From positions 124,001 through 188,000 of the forward strand of contig QUKC01000003.1 of the NCBI GenBank assembly GCA_003481005.1: a stretch of DNA of 64,000 nucleotides. Reading direction: 5' to 3'. Both the position numbers and the translations under genes were made by a program. Under the pieces are notes generated by a model that saw only the letters and a program-made list of their open reading frames with translations, was not told where the DNA came from and searched no databases. Shown in pieces: positions 34,190-42,530 of this stretch. This DNA is from Firmicutes bacterium TM09-10. GTDB taxonomy: Bacteria > Bacillota > Clostridia > Lachnospirales > Lachnospiraceae. The stretch's first letter is position 1. The number at the start of each line of letters is the position of its first letter.

Positions 34190-34253
34190 ATTATATGATT
34201 TGTCTGTATTTTTACAAGATTTATCTCACATTTTGGTCACTTCTCTTGTAAAA
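34190..34253 (-). promoter_or_regulatory. Sulfatase promoter with a 10-bp inverted repeat over its -35
   Basis: Minus-strand TTGTAA (34217-34212), 16-nt spacer, TATAAT (34195-34190). TTTTACAAGA (34210-34219) and TCTTGTAAAA (34244-34253) form a perfect 10-bp inverted repeat with a 24-bp gap, one arm covering the -35. A likely binding site for the divergent ArsR-type regulator. Confidence 0.6.
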
Positions 34254-34286
34254 TATATTTTGGTACATTTTTTATGTAATTATCAC

Positions 34287-34315
34287 TTGCATTCCATTCT
34301 TTTTGAACCTATACT
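34287..34315 (+). promoter_or_regulatory. Promoter for the ArsR-type regulator and DUF624 gene
   Basis: TTGCAT, 17-nt spacer, TATACT; the regulator's ATG is about 100 nt downstream. Confidence 0.6.
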
Positions 34316-34413
34316 GAAACTAATCTGACAAACTGTATAAACGGTCATTACGATGTGTCTGCTGCACCAGTGAGAAATGTTATGATGTGCGGCTGCACGA
34401 AAATGAGGAAATT

Positions 34414-35373
34414 ATGTACGAAGACGAAGCGATTAAAAACAAAAAAGATATCGTCCTGGATCTTTCCGATACGGAAGCAACCGCCAAAATCTGCAAGGCG
34501 CTTTCCTCGGAAACCCGGCTGGAAATCCTCAAATGTCTGGTGGACAAATCCATGACCATTAGCGAGCTGGCGGAGGCTTTTTATCTGCCGATGTCCTCGA
34601 TGTGCCTGCATATTAAGACGCTCAGCGAAGCGAACCTGATCACGGTCGTTCCAAAGCCCGGACTGCGCGGTTCCCAGAAGCTCTGCGGCATCAAGACTGC
34701 CAATGTAACGCTGGATATTTTTGCTCATTTAAACAAGCTGACGCGCAAGCCGCCCGTCTATGTCAATATGCCGATCGGTCACTACAGCGACTGTCACATC
34801 CTCCCTCCCTGCGGAATCGCCTCTGCAGCTTCCTATGTATATTATGAGGACAGCCCCTACGGCTTTTATTCCCCCGACCGCACCGATGCTGCCCTGATCT
34901 GGCTGACGTCCGGCTTTCTGGAATATCAGTTTTCCAACTATCCGTTACAGCAGGATAAGGTGACGCAGATCGAATTTTCCTTTGAAATCTGCTCAGAAGC
35001 ACCCGGCTATAACAACAACTGGCCCTCCGACATCACCGTCGAACTAAATGGCAAAAAGATCACAACCTTCCATATCAAAGGGGATTACGGCGGCAGAAAA
35101 GGCATCTACAATCCGAGCTGGTGGAGCGAATCCAACACGCAGTACGGCGAATACAAAAAGATTTACATCACCCATCAGGGCTGTTATGCGGGCAACCAGA
35201 AAACATCGGATGAAACGATCAAAAGCCTCGGACTTCTCGACGGCTATTCCTTCTCTTTTACCCTAAAAGTTGACCCAGACAGCACAAACGTCGGCGGTAT
35301 GAACCTTTTCGGTAAGCATTTCGGGGATTACGCGCAGGATATTGTCATGAAAGTAGAATATGAAAATGACTGA
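34414..35373 (+). CDS. ArsR-type winged-helix regulator with a large C-terminal domain
   Basis: A 319-residue protein starting at ATG 34414, after GAGGAAATT. Residues 15-95 are an ArsR-type winged helix: ICKALSSETRLEILKCLVDKS, then ISELAEAFYLPMSSMCLHIKTLSEANLI. ArsR metal Cys pairs are not seen. The remaining ~210 residues form a separate, beta-rich domain with many aromatic residues (WLTSGFLEYQFSNYPL, WPSDITVELNGKKI, NPSWWSESNTQYGEYK) that looks like a carbohydrate-binding or jelly-roll module. Position between a sulfatase/GH172 unit and a sugar ABC/GH43 unit suggests a glycan-sensing regulator; this is inference. DUF624 follows by 13 nt. Confidence 0.75.
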   Translation: MYEDEAIKNKKDIVLDLSDTEATAKICKALSSETRLEILKCLVDKSMTISELAEAFYLPMSSMCLHIKTLSEANLITVVPKPGLRGSQKLCGIKTANVTLDIFAHLNKLTRKPPVYVNMPIGHYSDCHILPPCGIASAASYVYYEDSPYGFYSPDRTDAALIWLTSGFLEYQFSNYPLQQDKVTQIEFSFEICSEAPGYNNNWPSDITVELNGKKITTFHIKGDYGGRKGIYNPSWWSESNTQYGEYKKIYITHQGCYAGNQKTSDETIKSLGLLDGYSFSFTLKVDPDSTNVGGMNLFGKHFGDYAQDIVMKVEYEND

Positions 35374-35386
35374 GAAGGGAGCAGAT

Positions 35387-36109
35387 ATGTTTCAACAGGA
35401 CAACGCATTTATCGTATTTTTGAATAAGCTGGCAGATATGGTCATTTTGAGCGTCCTTTTCTGCGTCTGCTGCCTGCCGGTCTTTACGATCGGCGCAGCA
35501 GACGCAGCGCTCTACCACACAGTCGTCAAAGTGCTCCGGCACAATCAGGGCTATGCCTTTGCGACGTTTCGGGATTCTTTCAAAGAAAACTTCCGGCAAT
35601 CCGTTCCCGCTACGCTTTTGTTCCTGCTCGCCTATGTGATGTTCGGTGCGACCTGCTATTTCTGCTATCAGCAGCCAGACAATCTGATCGCTGGCGTGTA
35701 CGTCGTATTCAGCATGCTTTCGATCCTGCTTCTGATCTTTGCACAGCTTCATTATTTCGCGCTGCTCGGACGATTCAACCTTTCTAAAAAAGAGCGGCAG
35801 ACGCTTACAGTCCGGCTCACATTCCGGCAGCTGCTGTCCAACTTTTTGCTACTGTGTATTCTGATTTTTGCGGCAGAGCTCGCCGTCTCCTATCCGCCGA
35901 CGCTGTTCATCGTCCCGGCTGCAGCCTGTTATTTAAACTCTCTCATTCAGGAGCGGCTGTTCCCGAAGTACATCCGGTATCAGGACGAAGAGGAACTCTG
36001 TAAGGAAGCTGAGAATCCGAGCGAAGATGAAAACTGCCCTACGACAGAGAATCTGAGTGGAGTGGAAAACTGCAAAGAAGAGGAAACTGTCACAGATGAA
36101 ACCATTTAG
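35387..36109 (+). CDS. DUF624 (YesL-like) membrane protein
   Basis: A 240-residue protein starting at ATG 35387 (MFQQDNAFIVFLNKLADMV), after GGGAGCAGAT. Five or six hydrophobic segments occupy residues 12-190; the N-terminal CCLPVFTIGAADAALYHTV block is the hallmark of DUF624/YesL. The C-terminal 45 residues are strongly acidic and of low complexity (EAENPSEDENCPTTENLS). DUF624 genes usually accompany carbohydrate ABC importers in Firmicutes and are thought to assist them. It is cotranscribed with the ArsR-type regulator and faces the GH43/ABC operon. Confidence 0.85.
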   Translation: MFQQDNAFIVFLNKLADMVILSVLFCVCCLPVFTIGAADAALYHTVVKVLRHNQGYAFATFRDSFKENFRQSVPATLLFLLAYVMFGATCYFCYQQPDNLIAGVYVVFSMLSILLLIFAQLHYFALLGRFNLSKKERQTLTVRLTFRQLLSNFLLLCILIFAAELAVSYPPTLFIVPAAACYLNSLIQERLFPKYIRYQDEEELCKEAENPSEDENCPTTENLSGVENCKEEETVTDETI

Positions 36110-36170
36110 ACAGGGGACACTTGAGGCGATTGCAGAAATCATCGACCCAAAAGCACCGGACTGCCCATAA
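36096..36170 (+). other. Short ORF after DUF624, possible gene remnant
   Basis: A 24-codon frame, MKPFRQGTLEAIAEIIDP followed by KAPDCP and a stop, overlapping the end of DUF624 in another frame. Its start resembles the N-terminus of some abortive-infection-type proteins only vaguely. There is GAGGAAACTGTCACAG upstream. It could be a leftover or chance; nothing more can be said. Confidence 0.2.
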
Positions 36171-36198
36171 CTCAAAAGCCCGGAGTTTTCCTTAACAA

Positions 36199-36238
36199 GA
36201 GGGACTGCCGCACAGTGCGACAGCCCCTCGCTTTTTTA
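36199..36238 (+). terminator. Intrinsic terminator for the ArsR-DUF624 unit
   Basis: GAGGG-CTG-CGCA pairs with TGCG-CAG-CCCTC (two mismatches, CAG loop), followed by GCTTTTTT. The T-run overlaps the stop codon of the convergent GH43 gene. Confidence 0.85.
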
Positions 36239-37177
36239 TACCGTCGGTGTCACCGACAGCACATCTCCATCAATTTTTAATTCATCAATTCTCGCACACC
36301 GCAGATCCTCTGTGACCGCAGGATCGTGCTCTACGTTATCGCGTCCATGATATACGATATACGCTTTTCCATCATCGAAAATCACACTGTTATGCCCCAT
36401 ACCCTCGATCTCTTTTGTTTTGAACAAAAGCGGCGCATACGTATGATCGTCCGGATATTTCGTCCACGGAAGTGTGCGCAGGTCTGCATCCTCCGGTCCA
36501 TGTGCGATGCTGTAGCCGATAAAATATGTCGGATTCTGATAGCATGCGCCGGAATACATCAGATAGTGCGTGCCTTCTTTGTAAAAATAGAACGCGCCCT
36601 CGATCGTATGCCAGTGCTGTCCTTTTTTGAAACGGTCTTTCTGATAAATCTCTTCATCGATCGTCGGACGCACGACGGCAACCGGCTTTCTCTCCAGGGT
36701 ATATGGATCTGTCAGCTTATCGCACTGGATAAACGTTCCCGCGCGCTCCGCCTCATAATCGTTGTTGCAGTAAAACAGATACAGCCCCGACGGTGTTTTG
36801 ACCGCATGCGCGTCAATGGAAAAAGGCGGCAGGAGCTTTTTTACCTGTTTGAACATCCCGGACGGCGAATCGGAAACCGCAACCCGCATCGTCTGTCCGT
36901 GCTCATCCTCGCAGTCTGCATCGAGACAGGAATAGTACATGTAATATTTTCCGTCCAGTTCGATCACACTCGGTGCCCAGCATTCCTTCTGCCCGGTCAT
37001 GTCCAGACAGCGCCCCTCATATTTCCAGCTCTCTTTTAAATGGTCGCTGGAATACAGCTGTGGACCTTCTCCGCCGCTCGCGTACAGATAATATCTTCCG
37101 TCCCCGGCTTTGATCATATAGGGATCAGCCTGCCCCAGAGGCGCCAGGTCATTTGCTTTTCTCTGATATAATTTCAC
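36236..37177 (-). CDS. Glycoside hydrolase family 43 protein
   Basis: A 313-residue five-bladed propeller enzyme. The start is taken as GTG 37177, four nt after GGAGGG; a GTG 12 nt earlier overlaps that site. The three GH43 catalytic residues are visible: Asp18 in GQADPYMIK (base), Asp122 in SIDAHAV (pKa modulator) and Glu193 in HTIEGAFYF (acid). The final WxxYP-like segment and MGHNSVIFDDGKAYIVYHGRD carry the metal His. GH43 members cut arabinofuranosyl or xylosyl linkages. No signal peptide, so the substrate is imported. It is the last gene of the SBP-permease-permease-GH43 operon. Confidence 0.92.
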   Translation of the reverse strand: MKLYQRKANDLAPLGQADPYMIKAGDGRYYLYASGGEGPQLYSSDHLKESWKYEGRCLDMTGQKECWAPSVIELDGKYYMYYSCLDADCEDEHGQTMRVAVSDSPSGMFKQVKKLLPPFSIDAHAVKTPSGLYLFYCNNDYEAERAGTFIQCDKLTDPYTLERKPVAVVRPTIDEEIYQKDRFKKGQHWHTIEGAFYFYKEGTHYLMYSGACYQNPTYFIGYSIAHGPEDADLRTLPWTKYPDDHTYAPLLFKTKEIEGMGHNSVIFDDGKAYIVYHGRDNVEHDPAVTEDLRCARIDELKIDGDVLSVTPTV

Positions 37178-37208
37178 ATTTCCCTCCACATCTGTCAGGA
37201 TTTCGCCC

Positions 37209-38060
37209 TTATTTTACAGAGCTGTCGATCTGACCTTCGATGATATATTTTTGCAGGAACAGGTACAGCACAATAACAGGCAGCAGTCCGAGCGCACAGG
37301 TTGCACACGCTTTCGGCAGGTTTCCAACGCCGTTAGTACGGTTGAACGCGGATTTGATGACGAGGATAATCGTAAACTTCGACTTATCCTGCAGCAAATA
37401 CATCGGCATCAGGTAGTTGTTCCAGCAGCCAGTCGCAGACATGATAATTCTCGTTACCGTAACGGCTTTTAACTGCGGCATGATGATCTGTGCAAACGTT
37501 CGAAGGACGCCCGCGCCGTCAATCGCCGCCGCTTCATCCAGTGCAACCGGAATCGAAACGACAAAGTTGACGTACATGAACATCGTTCCGGGGATTCCGC
37601 CTGCCGCGGACAGCAGCGCCAGTCCGTAGAGCGTATTTGTCATATGAAATTTTACCATTAAACCGTAAGTACCGACCAACAGTGCAACGCCGGGAATCAT
37701 CATGATGCCCATGTTGACATTTCGGATGGATTCTGCAATTTTACCGTTGCTTCTCGCAAGACCGTAAGCTGCAAGCGCGGAAAAAACGATTTCCAGAACG
37801 ACAGTTTCCACAACGAGGACAATGGAATTCTTAAAGCCCATCCAGAGGTCGCCGCTTTTGAATACATCGATATAATTCTGGAAATTCCACATCGCAGGAA
37901 GGGATAATTTCGAGCCGACGTCCTGAATCGTCCGAAACGACAGGTTCAGCATGATGTAAATCGGCAGCAGATAAATCAGGATCAGCAGAACCGCCACGAT
38001 ATAACACCACCATGTGGAATGGGTATTCGGGCCTTTTGCTTTTTTGAGTCTGGCTTTCAT
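37209..38060 (-). CDS. Carbohydrate ABC transporter permease (MalG/CUT1 type)
   Basis: A 283-residue permease with six membrane segments. LILIYLLPIYIMLNLSFRTIQ near the start and the EAA loop ALDEAAAIDGAGVLRTFAQIIMPQLK near residue 180 identify the CUT1 inner-membrane permease; the loop contacts the shared ATPase, which is not encoded here. The ATG directly follows the stop of the partner permease with AGGAGGTGG upstream. It works with the partner permease and the lipoprotein at 39-40.4 kb. Confidence 0.93.
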   Translation of the reverse strand: MKARLKKAKGPNTHSTWWCYIVAVLLILIYLLPIYIMLNLSFRTIQDVGSKLSLPAMWNFQNYIDVFKSGDLWMGFKNSIVLVVETVVLEIVFSALAAYGLARSNGKIAESIRNVNMGIMMIPGVALLVGTYGLMVKFHMTNTLYGLALLSAAGGIPGTMFMYVNFVVSIPVALDEAAAIDGAGVLRTFAQIIMPQLKAVTVTRIIMSATGCWNNYLMPMYLLQDKSKFTIILVIKSAFNRTNGVGNLPKACATCALGLLPVIVLYLFLQKYIIEGQIDSSVK

Positions 38061-38930
38061 TTAATATTCCACCTCCTTCTTCCGAAGGTACATATTGACC
38101 GGAAGCGCAACGATCAGAATGATGAAAAACGTCATGATACCGACTGCAGACGCATAGCCCGCTTTTTCATCATTGAAATACAGCTGCGAAATGTAGAACG
38201 AAAGGGACATGGATTTCCGGTTCGGACCGCCGCCCGACATCGCAACGATCGCATCGAACAGCTTGAAGCCGCCGATCAGGTTCGTCACAACTGCCGTCGT
38301 AATCGACGGAATCAGAAGCGGAAGCGTCACATAGAAAAATTCCTTCACACGGTTTGCGCCGTCCAGCCGCGCCGCCTCTTTATACATCGACGGAATATTC
38401 TGCAGGCCGGCAAGATAAATAATCATACAAAGTCCCATGTACTGCCAGGAGTTTGCAAGCGTAATCATGATCGTGGACGACAGACCGGTCTTCATCCAGT
38501 ACACACCGGAAAGTCCGAGCAGCCCGAGCAGCTCGTTGAATACGCCGCCTTCCACCTGCACGAAATAGTACAGGATCTGACCCATAATAAATGCGGAAAT
38601 CATGATCGGCATATACAAAATCACGCGAACCGCATTTCTTCCTTTAAATTTATTGTTCAAAAACAAAGCGGCCGCAAGACCGAGAATATTCTGCAAAATG
38701 GTAGATCCAAAGCCGTAAATAAACGTGTTGAGCGTAGCCAACCAGAACAGTTTGTCGGTAAAAATGTTTTCAAAATTTTTGAGTCCGTACCAGCGCATTT
38801 TCTGAGAATATCCGTTCCATTTAAAAAACGAAATACGGACAGCATTGACCAACGGCGCAGCGATAAACAGAATCATCAACACCAGCGCCGGGATCGTCAA
38901 AGCGAGGTACATCCATTTCCTCTTTTTCAA
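38061..38930 (-). CDS. Carbohydrate ABC transporter permease (MalF/UgpA type)
   Basis: A 289-residue permease with six membrane segments. The start is TTG 38930 (MKKRKWMYLALTIPALVLM), seven nt after AAAGGGGG; an in-frame TTG 21 nt earlier lies ahead of the ribosome site. The EAA loop SMYKEAARLDGANRVKEFFYVTLPLL lies near residue 180. Together with the MalG-type partner it forms the membrane channel of a CUT1 sugar importer. A strong hairpin separates it from the binding-protein gene. Confidence 0.93.
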   Translation of the reverse strand: MKKRKWMYLALTIPALVLMILFIAAPLVNAVRISFFKWNGYSQKMRWYGLKNFENIFTDKLFWLATLNTFIYGFGSTILQNILGLAAALFLNNKFKGRNAVRVILYMPIMISAFIMGQILYYFVQVEGGVFNELLGLLGLSGVYWMKTGLSSTIMITLANSWQYMGLCMIIYLAGLQNIPSMYKEAARLDGANRVKEFFYVTLPLLIPSITTAVVTNLIGGFKLFDAIVAMSGGGPNRKSMSLSFYISQLYFNDEKAGYASAVGIMTFFIILIVALPVNMYLRKKEVEY

Positions 38931-38955
38931 TTCAGAACCCCCTTTAGCCAAAAGA

Positions 38956-38980
38956 GGTGAGATGGCATTGCCACCTCACC
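38956..38980 (-). other. Intercistronic hairpin after the solute-binding protein gene
   Basis: GGTGAG-TGGC-AAT-GCCA-CTCACC with one mismatch, followed on the minus strand by TCTTTTGG. Such hairpins often stabilise binding-protein mRNA or partly terminate before the permeases. Confidence 0.65.
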
Positions 38981-39016
38981 ATCTTTATAAAATCCGTTCA
39001 GTTATTTCGGTTCTTC

Positions 39017-40381
39017 TCAGCCTTCCTGTGCAGCATCGTAAAGATCCTGATAGTTCTCAAGCAGATACTCGATCACTTCGTCCTGTCCGGCTTCGCTGTC
39101 ATCATCAAAGAGCATGTCGCTTGCATTGCCGAAAATAGACCACATGCCGGACGGCATATACTGTCTGTCCCAAAGGTTCTCATAGAAGATATCGCAATCT
39201 GCGCATTTTTCTTTCATTTCCTGGAATACCTGCAGGCCATAGCTGTCGTCGATTTCCATCGTGGACTTTAAGCAGCTGATCTTACCAGTTGCAGCGTTCA
39301 TTTCCTGTGCAACTTCCGGACGTGCCATGTATTCAAGGAACAGCTTTGCAGCATCTGCATTCCCGGTGTCTTTCCAGATACCGAACGTATCGCCCTCACC
39401 GATGCCGACATGCTCTTTGCCGCCTTCTTTGGATGCGAAAGAGGGCATGAATGCGAAGCGGGCATCAGGATTCAAGCTTAAGCAGGTCAGCATAACGGAC
39501 GGGTCATTGCCAAGGCTGAATGCGCCCTTACCAGCTGCAAAACGCTCTGTCATGTCTGTGTCCGCCATGGTCAGGATGTCGTCATAGTAATATCCGGAGT
39601 CAATCCAGTTTGCCATGTATTTTACAAGAGAATCCTTGTAATCCTGCCAGTCGAAGGAGCCGTCCAGCATCGCTGCGGAATCCTCAAACATTTCGCCCTC
39701 ATAGCTTACGAACGTACCGGCGAAGTTTGCCAACAAACCGGGGTTAGATACTACGTTGAGCGGTGTAAGTCCGCTTGCTTTGATCTTAGCACATGCTTCT
39801 GTAAAATCATCCCAAGTGTGGATCGCATACGGATCTACACCAGCCGCATCACAGGCATCCAGATTTACCAGCGTGCCGTTGATCAGTTCAGAAATCATCA
39901 GGACGTAAATTGCACCGTCGTCGTCCTGAATAACGCCGAGTGCGGATTCATCATAATCGGAAATCCACGGCTGATCCTGTAAGTTCATCAGATATTCTTT
40001 GTAACGTAAGAGCGACCATCCGTGTGTCTGGAAAACGTCAGGAAGCTCGTTGGATGCCATACGGGTCTTTAACGTATTCTCATAGTCGCCGCCGTATTCT
40101 GCGATATTTACCGTAACACCATATTCTTCTTCAAATTTATCAACCAGTCCCTGAAACGTCGTCGCCTGATCGCCAGTATAGGTAACTGCAACTTCAAGAG
40201 TCGATCCGCTGACATCTGTATCCGCTGCTACTGCGCTTTCCGCAGGCGCTGCAGCTTCTTCTTTAGTTGCAGAGTCATCGGTTGTTGCTGCCGGTGCACT
40301 TGTGTTCTGGCTTCCGCAGGCTGCCAGCGACATTACCATTGCTGTTGATAATAAAATACTCCCAAGTTTCTTCATACTCAT
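39017..40381 (-). CDS. Sugar ABC transporter substrate-binding lipoprotein
   Basis: A 454-residue family 1 extracellular binding protein. The signal peptide ends in a lipobox (SLAACGS, lipidated Cys22), then a Ser/Thr/Ala-rich linker to about residue 55. TLEVAVTYTGDQATTFQGLVDKFEEEYG begins the mature fold; ELPDVFQTHGW, the hinge and the PEVAQEMNAATGKISCLKS region near 370 are typical. It delivers oligosaccharides to the two permeases downstream. The ATG follows AGGAGGACTTTCGT. It is the first gene of the operon and lies behind a cre-like operator, so CcpA control is likely. The glycan is unknown, although GH43 in the operon points to arabinosyl or xylosyl sugars. Confidence 0.93.
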   Translation of the reverse strand: MSMKKLGSILLSTAMVMSLAACGSQNTSAPAATTDDSATKEEAAAPAESAVAADTDVSGSTLEVAVTYTGDQATTFQGLVDKFEEEYGVTVNIAEYGGDYENTLKTRMASNELPDVFQTHGWSLLRYKEYLMNLQDQPWISDYDESALGVIQDDDGAIYVLMISELINGTLVNLDACDAAGVDPYAIHTWDDFTEACAKIKASGLTPLNVVSNPGLLANFAGTFVSYEGEMFEDSAAMLDGSFDWQDYKDSLVKYMANWIDSGYYYDDILTMADTDMTERFAAGKGAFSLGNDPSVMLTCLSLNPDARFAFMPSFASKEGGKEHVGIGEGDTFGIWKDTGNADAAKLFLEYMARPEVAQEMNAATGKISCLKSTMEIDDSYGLQVFQEMKEKCADCDIFYENLWDRQYMPSGMWSIFGNASDMLFDDDSEAGQDEVIEYLLENYQDLYDAAQEG

Positions 40382-40571
40382 ACGAAAGTCCTCCTTCAGA
40401 GCTATGAATCCAAATACCCTTTGTATACCTTCTGCCTGTTCCCCTTTTCACCATATCGTTACAGTTTTTCTGTATTAGCAAACAAATTCACTGTAATGCT
40501 GCTGTTTTATCTCTTTTTAATTTGCTAGACAGATGTTTGCTTTTTTCAGCTAAAATAATCTTTTTGACGAA

Positions 40572-40587
40572 TTGATAGCGCTATCTT
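40572..40587 (-). promoter_or_regulatory. cre-like operator (CcpA or LacI-type) before the sugar ABC operon
   Basis: TTGATAGCGCTATCTT matches the catabolite-response consensus at all but one position and contains the perfect palindrome GATAGCGCTATC (40574-40585). It lies about 20-35 nt downstream of the expected transcription start. Confidence 0.6.
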
Positions 40588-40615
40588 TTATGTCAAGTTC
40601 ATTATTTATATACTT

Positions 40616-40644
40616 ATTGTATATGAGAATTCTGAAAAATTCAA
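40616..40644 (-). promoter_or_regulatory. Promoter of the sugar ABC-GH43 operon
   Basis: Minus-strand TTGAAT (40644-40639), 17-nt spacer, TACAAT (40621-40616). The leader to the first ATG is about 225 nt and carries the cre-like site. A further TTGACA near 40590-40600 lacks a matching -10. Confidence 0.6.
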
Positions 40645-40907
40645 TAGTTATCGTTTAATTTGCATAAGATATATGTCAATGCAAATTTTAGTACATTTTT
40701 TGTGTAGCTTTTATTTTGTCATGGACCAAACAGTGCAGTCAGACCGAATCCACGAACTGACTGCGCCTGTTTTTTGACTTTTCACATATTCCGTCGATGT
40801 ATCGTTTTCCGTCGCCCGACGTCTGCTTTTTGATCTGCTCGCCGACTCATCGCTTTCTACCGCCAAGTGCCTTACGCACTCACCGGCATATTCCACCACC
40901 CGACTTC
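40645..40907 (-). other. Intergenic region between the ABC-2 exporter and the sugar operon promoter
   Basis: Holds an inverted repeat at 40731-40770, GCAGTCAG with CTGACTGC plus outer ACAG/CTGT, flanked by TTTTTT on the plus side, which may end transcripts. The remainder up to 40907 has no gene with a ribosome site that I can support. Confidence 0.4.
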
Positions 40908-41726
40908 TTACGTGCTTGCCGATGTATAATTCTTCACCGCCTGATTCCACACCGCCCGTGCGATCAAAAAGAATACGATCGGTGCAGCGACGCCCCAGAC
41001 TGCCATCGGAGCAGACAACTCGCCCATCAAAAACAGCCCCGGAAAGTTCGTGATGACAAACAACGGCAACAGAAACGTTCCGATACGCTGCATCCACTTG
41101 CCGTAAATGAGCTGCGGCATGTTGTTGAAGTCCCACACTGCCGCCGTCAGATCCGCGATGCCGTTCGTTGCCGTCGTCCAGAACACCAGAAGATGCGGCA
41201 GCAAAAACAGGCTGTAGGTCAAAAGCGCGCCGCAGATCAGGAAAAAGAGAAAGCCTGCGATCGAGCCGACCGTCACGGGAAGTCCTGCCCGATGCCAGCC
41301 GATCCCGATCATGACGATTCCCGCAGCCGCATCCGGCACAAGCAGCGACAGATCCAGTCGCTGCATTGTCACCAGAAACTGCGCCGCAACCGGTTTTACC
41401 AGATACATGTCGAGTTTTCCATCCCGAATCATCGTCGTCAATGACGTAAAGTTCGGGTAATATAGCATGTAAACGCCGGTCAGCAGAATGTACACCCCAA
41501 TGAACAATAAAATATGATCCGGCGTCAGGACTCCGATTTTGATACCTGCCCGGTAAACCACCGCCACATACAAAAGTTTGATCAACAACCAACCGGTTTC
41601 CACCAAAACGCCCGCTGCAAAGTTGATCCGGTATTCCAGCTGCGCCATCAGGGACATTTTCAGAAATACGAACAGCAGTTTTCCATACCTTATAAATGTA
41701 TTCAAAATACCAGTTTTCTTTTCCAT
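40908..41726 (-). CDS. ABC-2 type export permease (COG3694-like)
   Basis: A 272-residue membrane protein with six predicted segments. SLMAQLEYRINFAAGVLVETGW near residue 25 is characteristic of the paired ABC-2 permeases (six-helix, DUF990-like), followed by MIRDGKLDMYLVKPVAAQFLV. It should pair with the next permease and the ATPase encoded upstream. The ATG follows AGGAGGCTGACGG, four nt after the partner gene. The exported compound is unknown. Confidence 0.88.
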   Translation of the reverse strand: MEKKTGILNTFIRYGKLLFVFLKMSLMAQLEYRINFAAGVLVETGWLLIKLLYVAVVYRAGIKIGVLTPDHILLFIGVYILLTGVYMLYYPNFTSLTTMIRDGKLDMYLVKPVAAQFLVTMQRLDLSLLVPDAAAGIVMIGIGWHRAGLPVTVGSIAGFLFFLICGALLTYSLFLLPHLLVFWTTATNGIADLTAAVWDFNNMPQLIYGKWMQRIGTFLLPLFVITNFPGLFLMGELSAPMAVWGVAAPIVFFLIARAVWNQAVKNYTSAST

Positions 41727-41729
41727 CCG

Positions 41730-42530
41730 TCAGCCTCCTACCGCAGCAAAGCGCTGCAGTCCTTTTTTCCACATCATCTGCCCCAGTCCCCAGAAAAATG
41801 CGATCCACGCAAGCTGGCACAGCATTCCGGTGCCAATTGCTCCCATCGAAAGCTTTCCATTGATAATGTTGACCGGAAACTGCGTCGTATACCCGAACGG
41901 AAGCAGAGAGATCAGAAGCGCCGCCGTTTTTCCGAAAATATCCATGGGGAACACGCCGCCGCTGACAACAACCAGCACCACGCTGACTGTTCCGAACAGC
42001 AGATGCACGTCCGTCAGCCAGAAGCTCAACAACGCCACGCAGTAAAAGATAAAGAAATTCAGGATCACTGCCAGAACCAGCCCCACCAAAAACAGCACGA
42101 TTCGAACCAAAGACAGCTTCAGTCCGAGAAATATGCTTGAAAATGCAACCAGTACAGACGTACAGATCAGCAGTAAAATCAGCTGCGGCATCTTTTCCCC
42201 GAGATAGCTGCAGAACCGGTAGCCGCAGTAGTTGACCGGGCGGATCAGATATTTATTCAGCCCGCCGTCCTTGATGTCCTCGTTGATCTGATATTCGAAC
42301 CCGGTAATAACCAGCTTCGACACCAGCCCGGCAAGCAGCGTATACACGATAATTTCCGTATAGGAATAGCCCGTCATCGCTCCCGCATCCCCGTTGCCGT
42401 ATAGATAATTCCACAAAAAGGTCTGAATGATGATTGGAAAAATCGTACTCAACAATGTCAGCACCATATTTGCCCGGTATTCCAGAGAAGTTTCCACTCC
42501 CATCTGATACACGCATCGATACAGCTTCAT
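41730..42530 (-). CDS. ABC-2 type export permease (COG4587-like)
   Basis: A 266-residue membrane protein with six predicted segments. GVETSLEYRANMVLTLLSTIFPI near the start and the cytoplasmic INEDIKDGGLNKYLIRPVNYCG loop mirror the partner permease's RDGKLDMYLVKP loop, showing the two are paralogues. The ATG overlaps the ATPase stop by 4 nt (GGATGA) and has GGGGAGGTGGCAGG upstream, so the three genes form one unit. Confidence 0.88.
   Translation of the reverse strand: MKLYRCVYQMGVETSLEYRANMVLTLLSTIFPIIIQTFLWNYLYGNGDAGAMTGYSYTEIIVYTLLAGLVSKLVITGFEYQINEDIKDGGLNKYLIRPVNYCGYRFCSYLGEKMPQLILLLICTSVLVAFSSIFLGLKLSLVRIVLFLVGLVLAVILNFFIFYCVALLSFWLTDVHLLFGTVSVVLVVVSGGVFPMDIFGKTAALLISLLPFGYTTQFPVNIINGKLSMGAIGTGMLCQLAWIAFFWGLGQMMWKKGLQRFAAVGG

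Noticed and set aside
34158..34413. A small gene in the sulfatase-regulator spacer
   Set aside because: AT-rich promoter DNA with no frame having a ribosome site.
40711..41820. A 369-codon minus-strand frame over the first ABC-2 permease
   Set aside because: It is an out-of-frame shadow: its composition is Arg/Gly/Cys-rich, it has no ribosome site, and the permease frame 40908-41726 has a clear family match.
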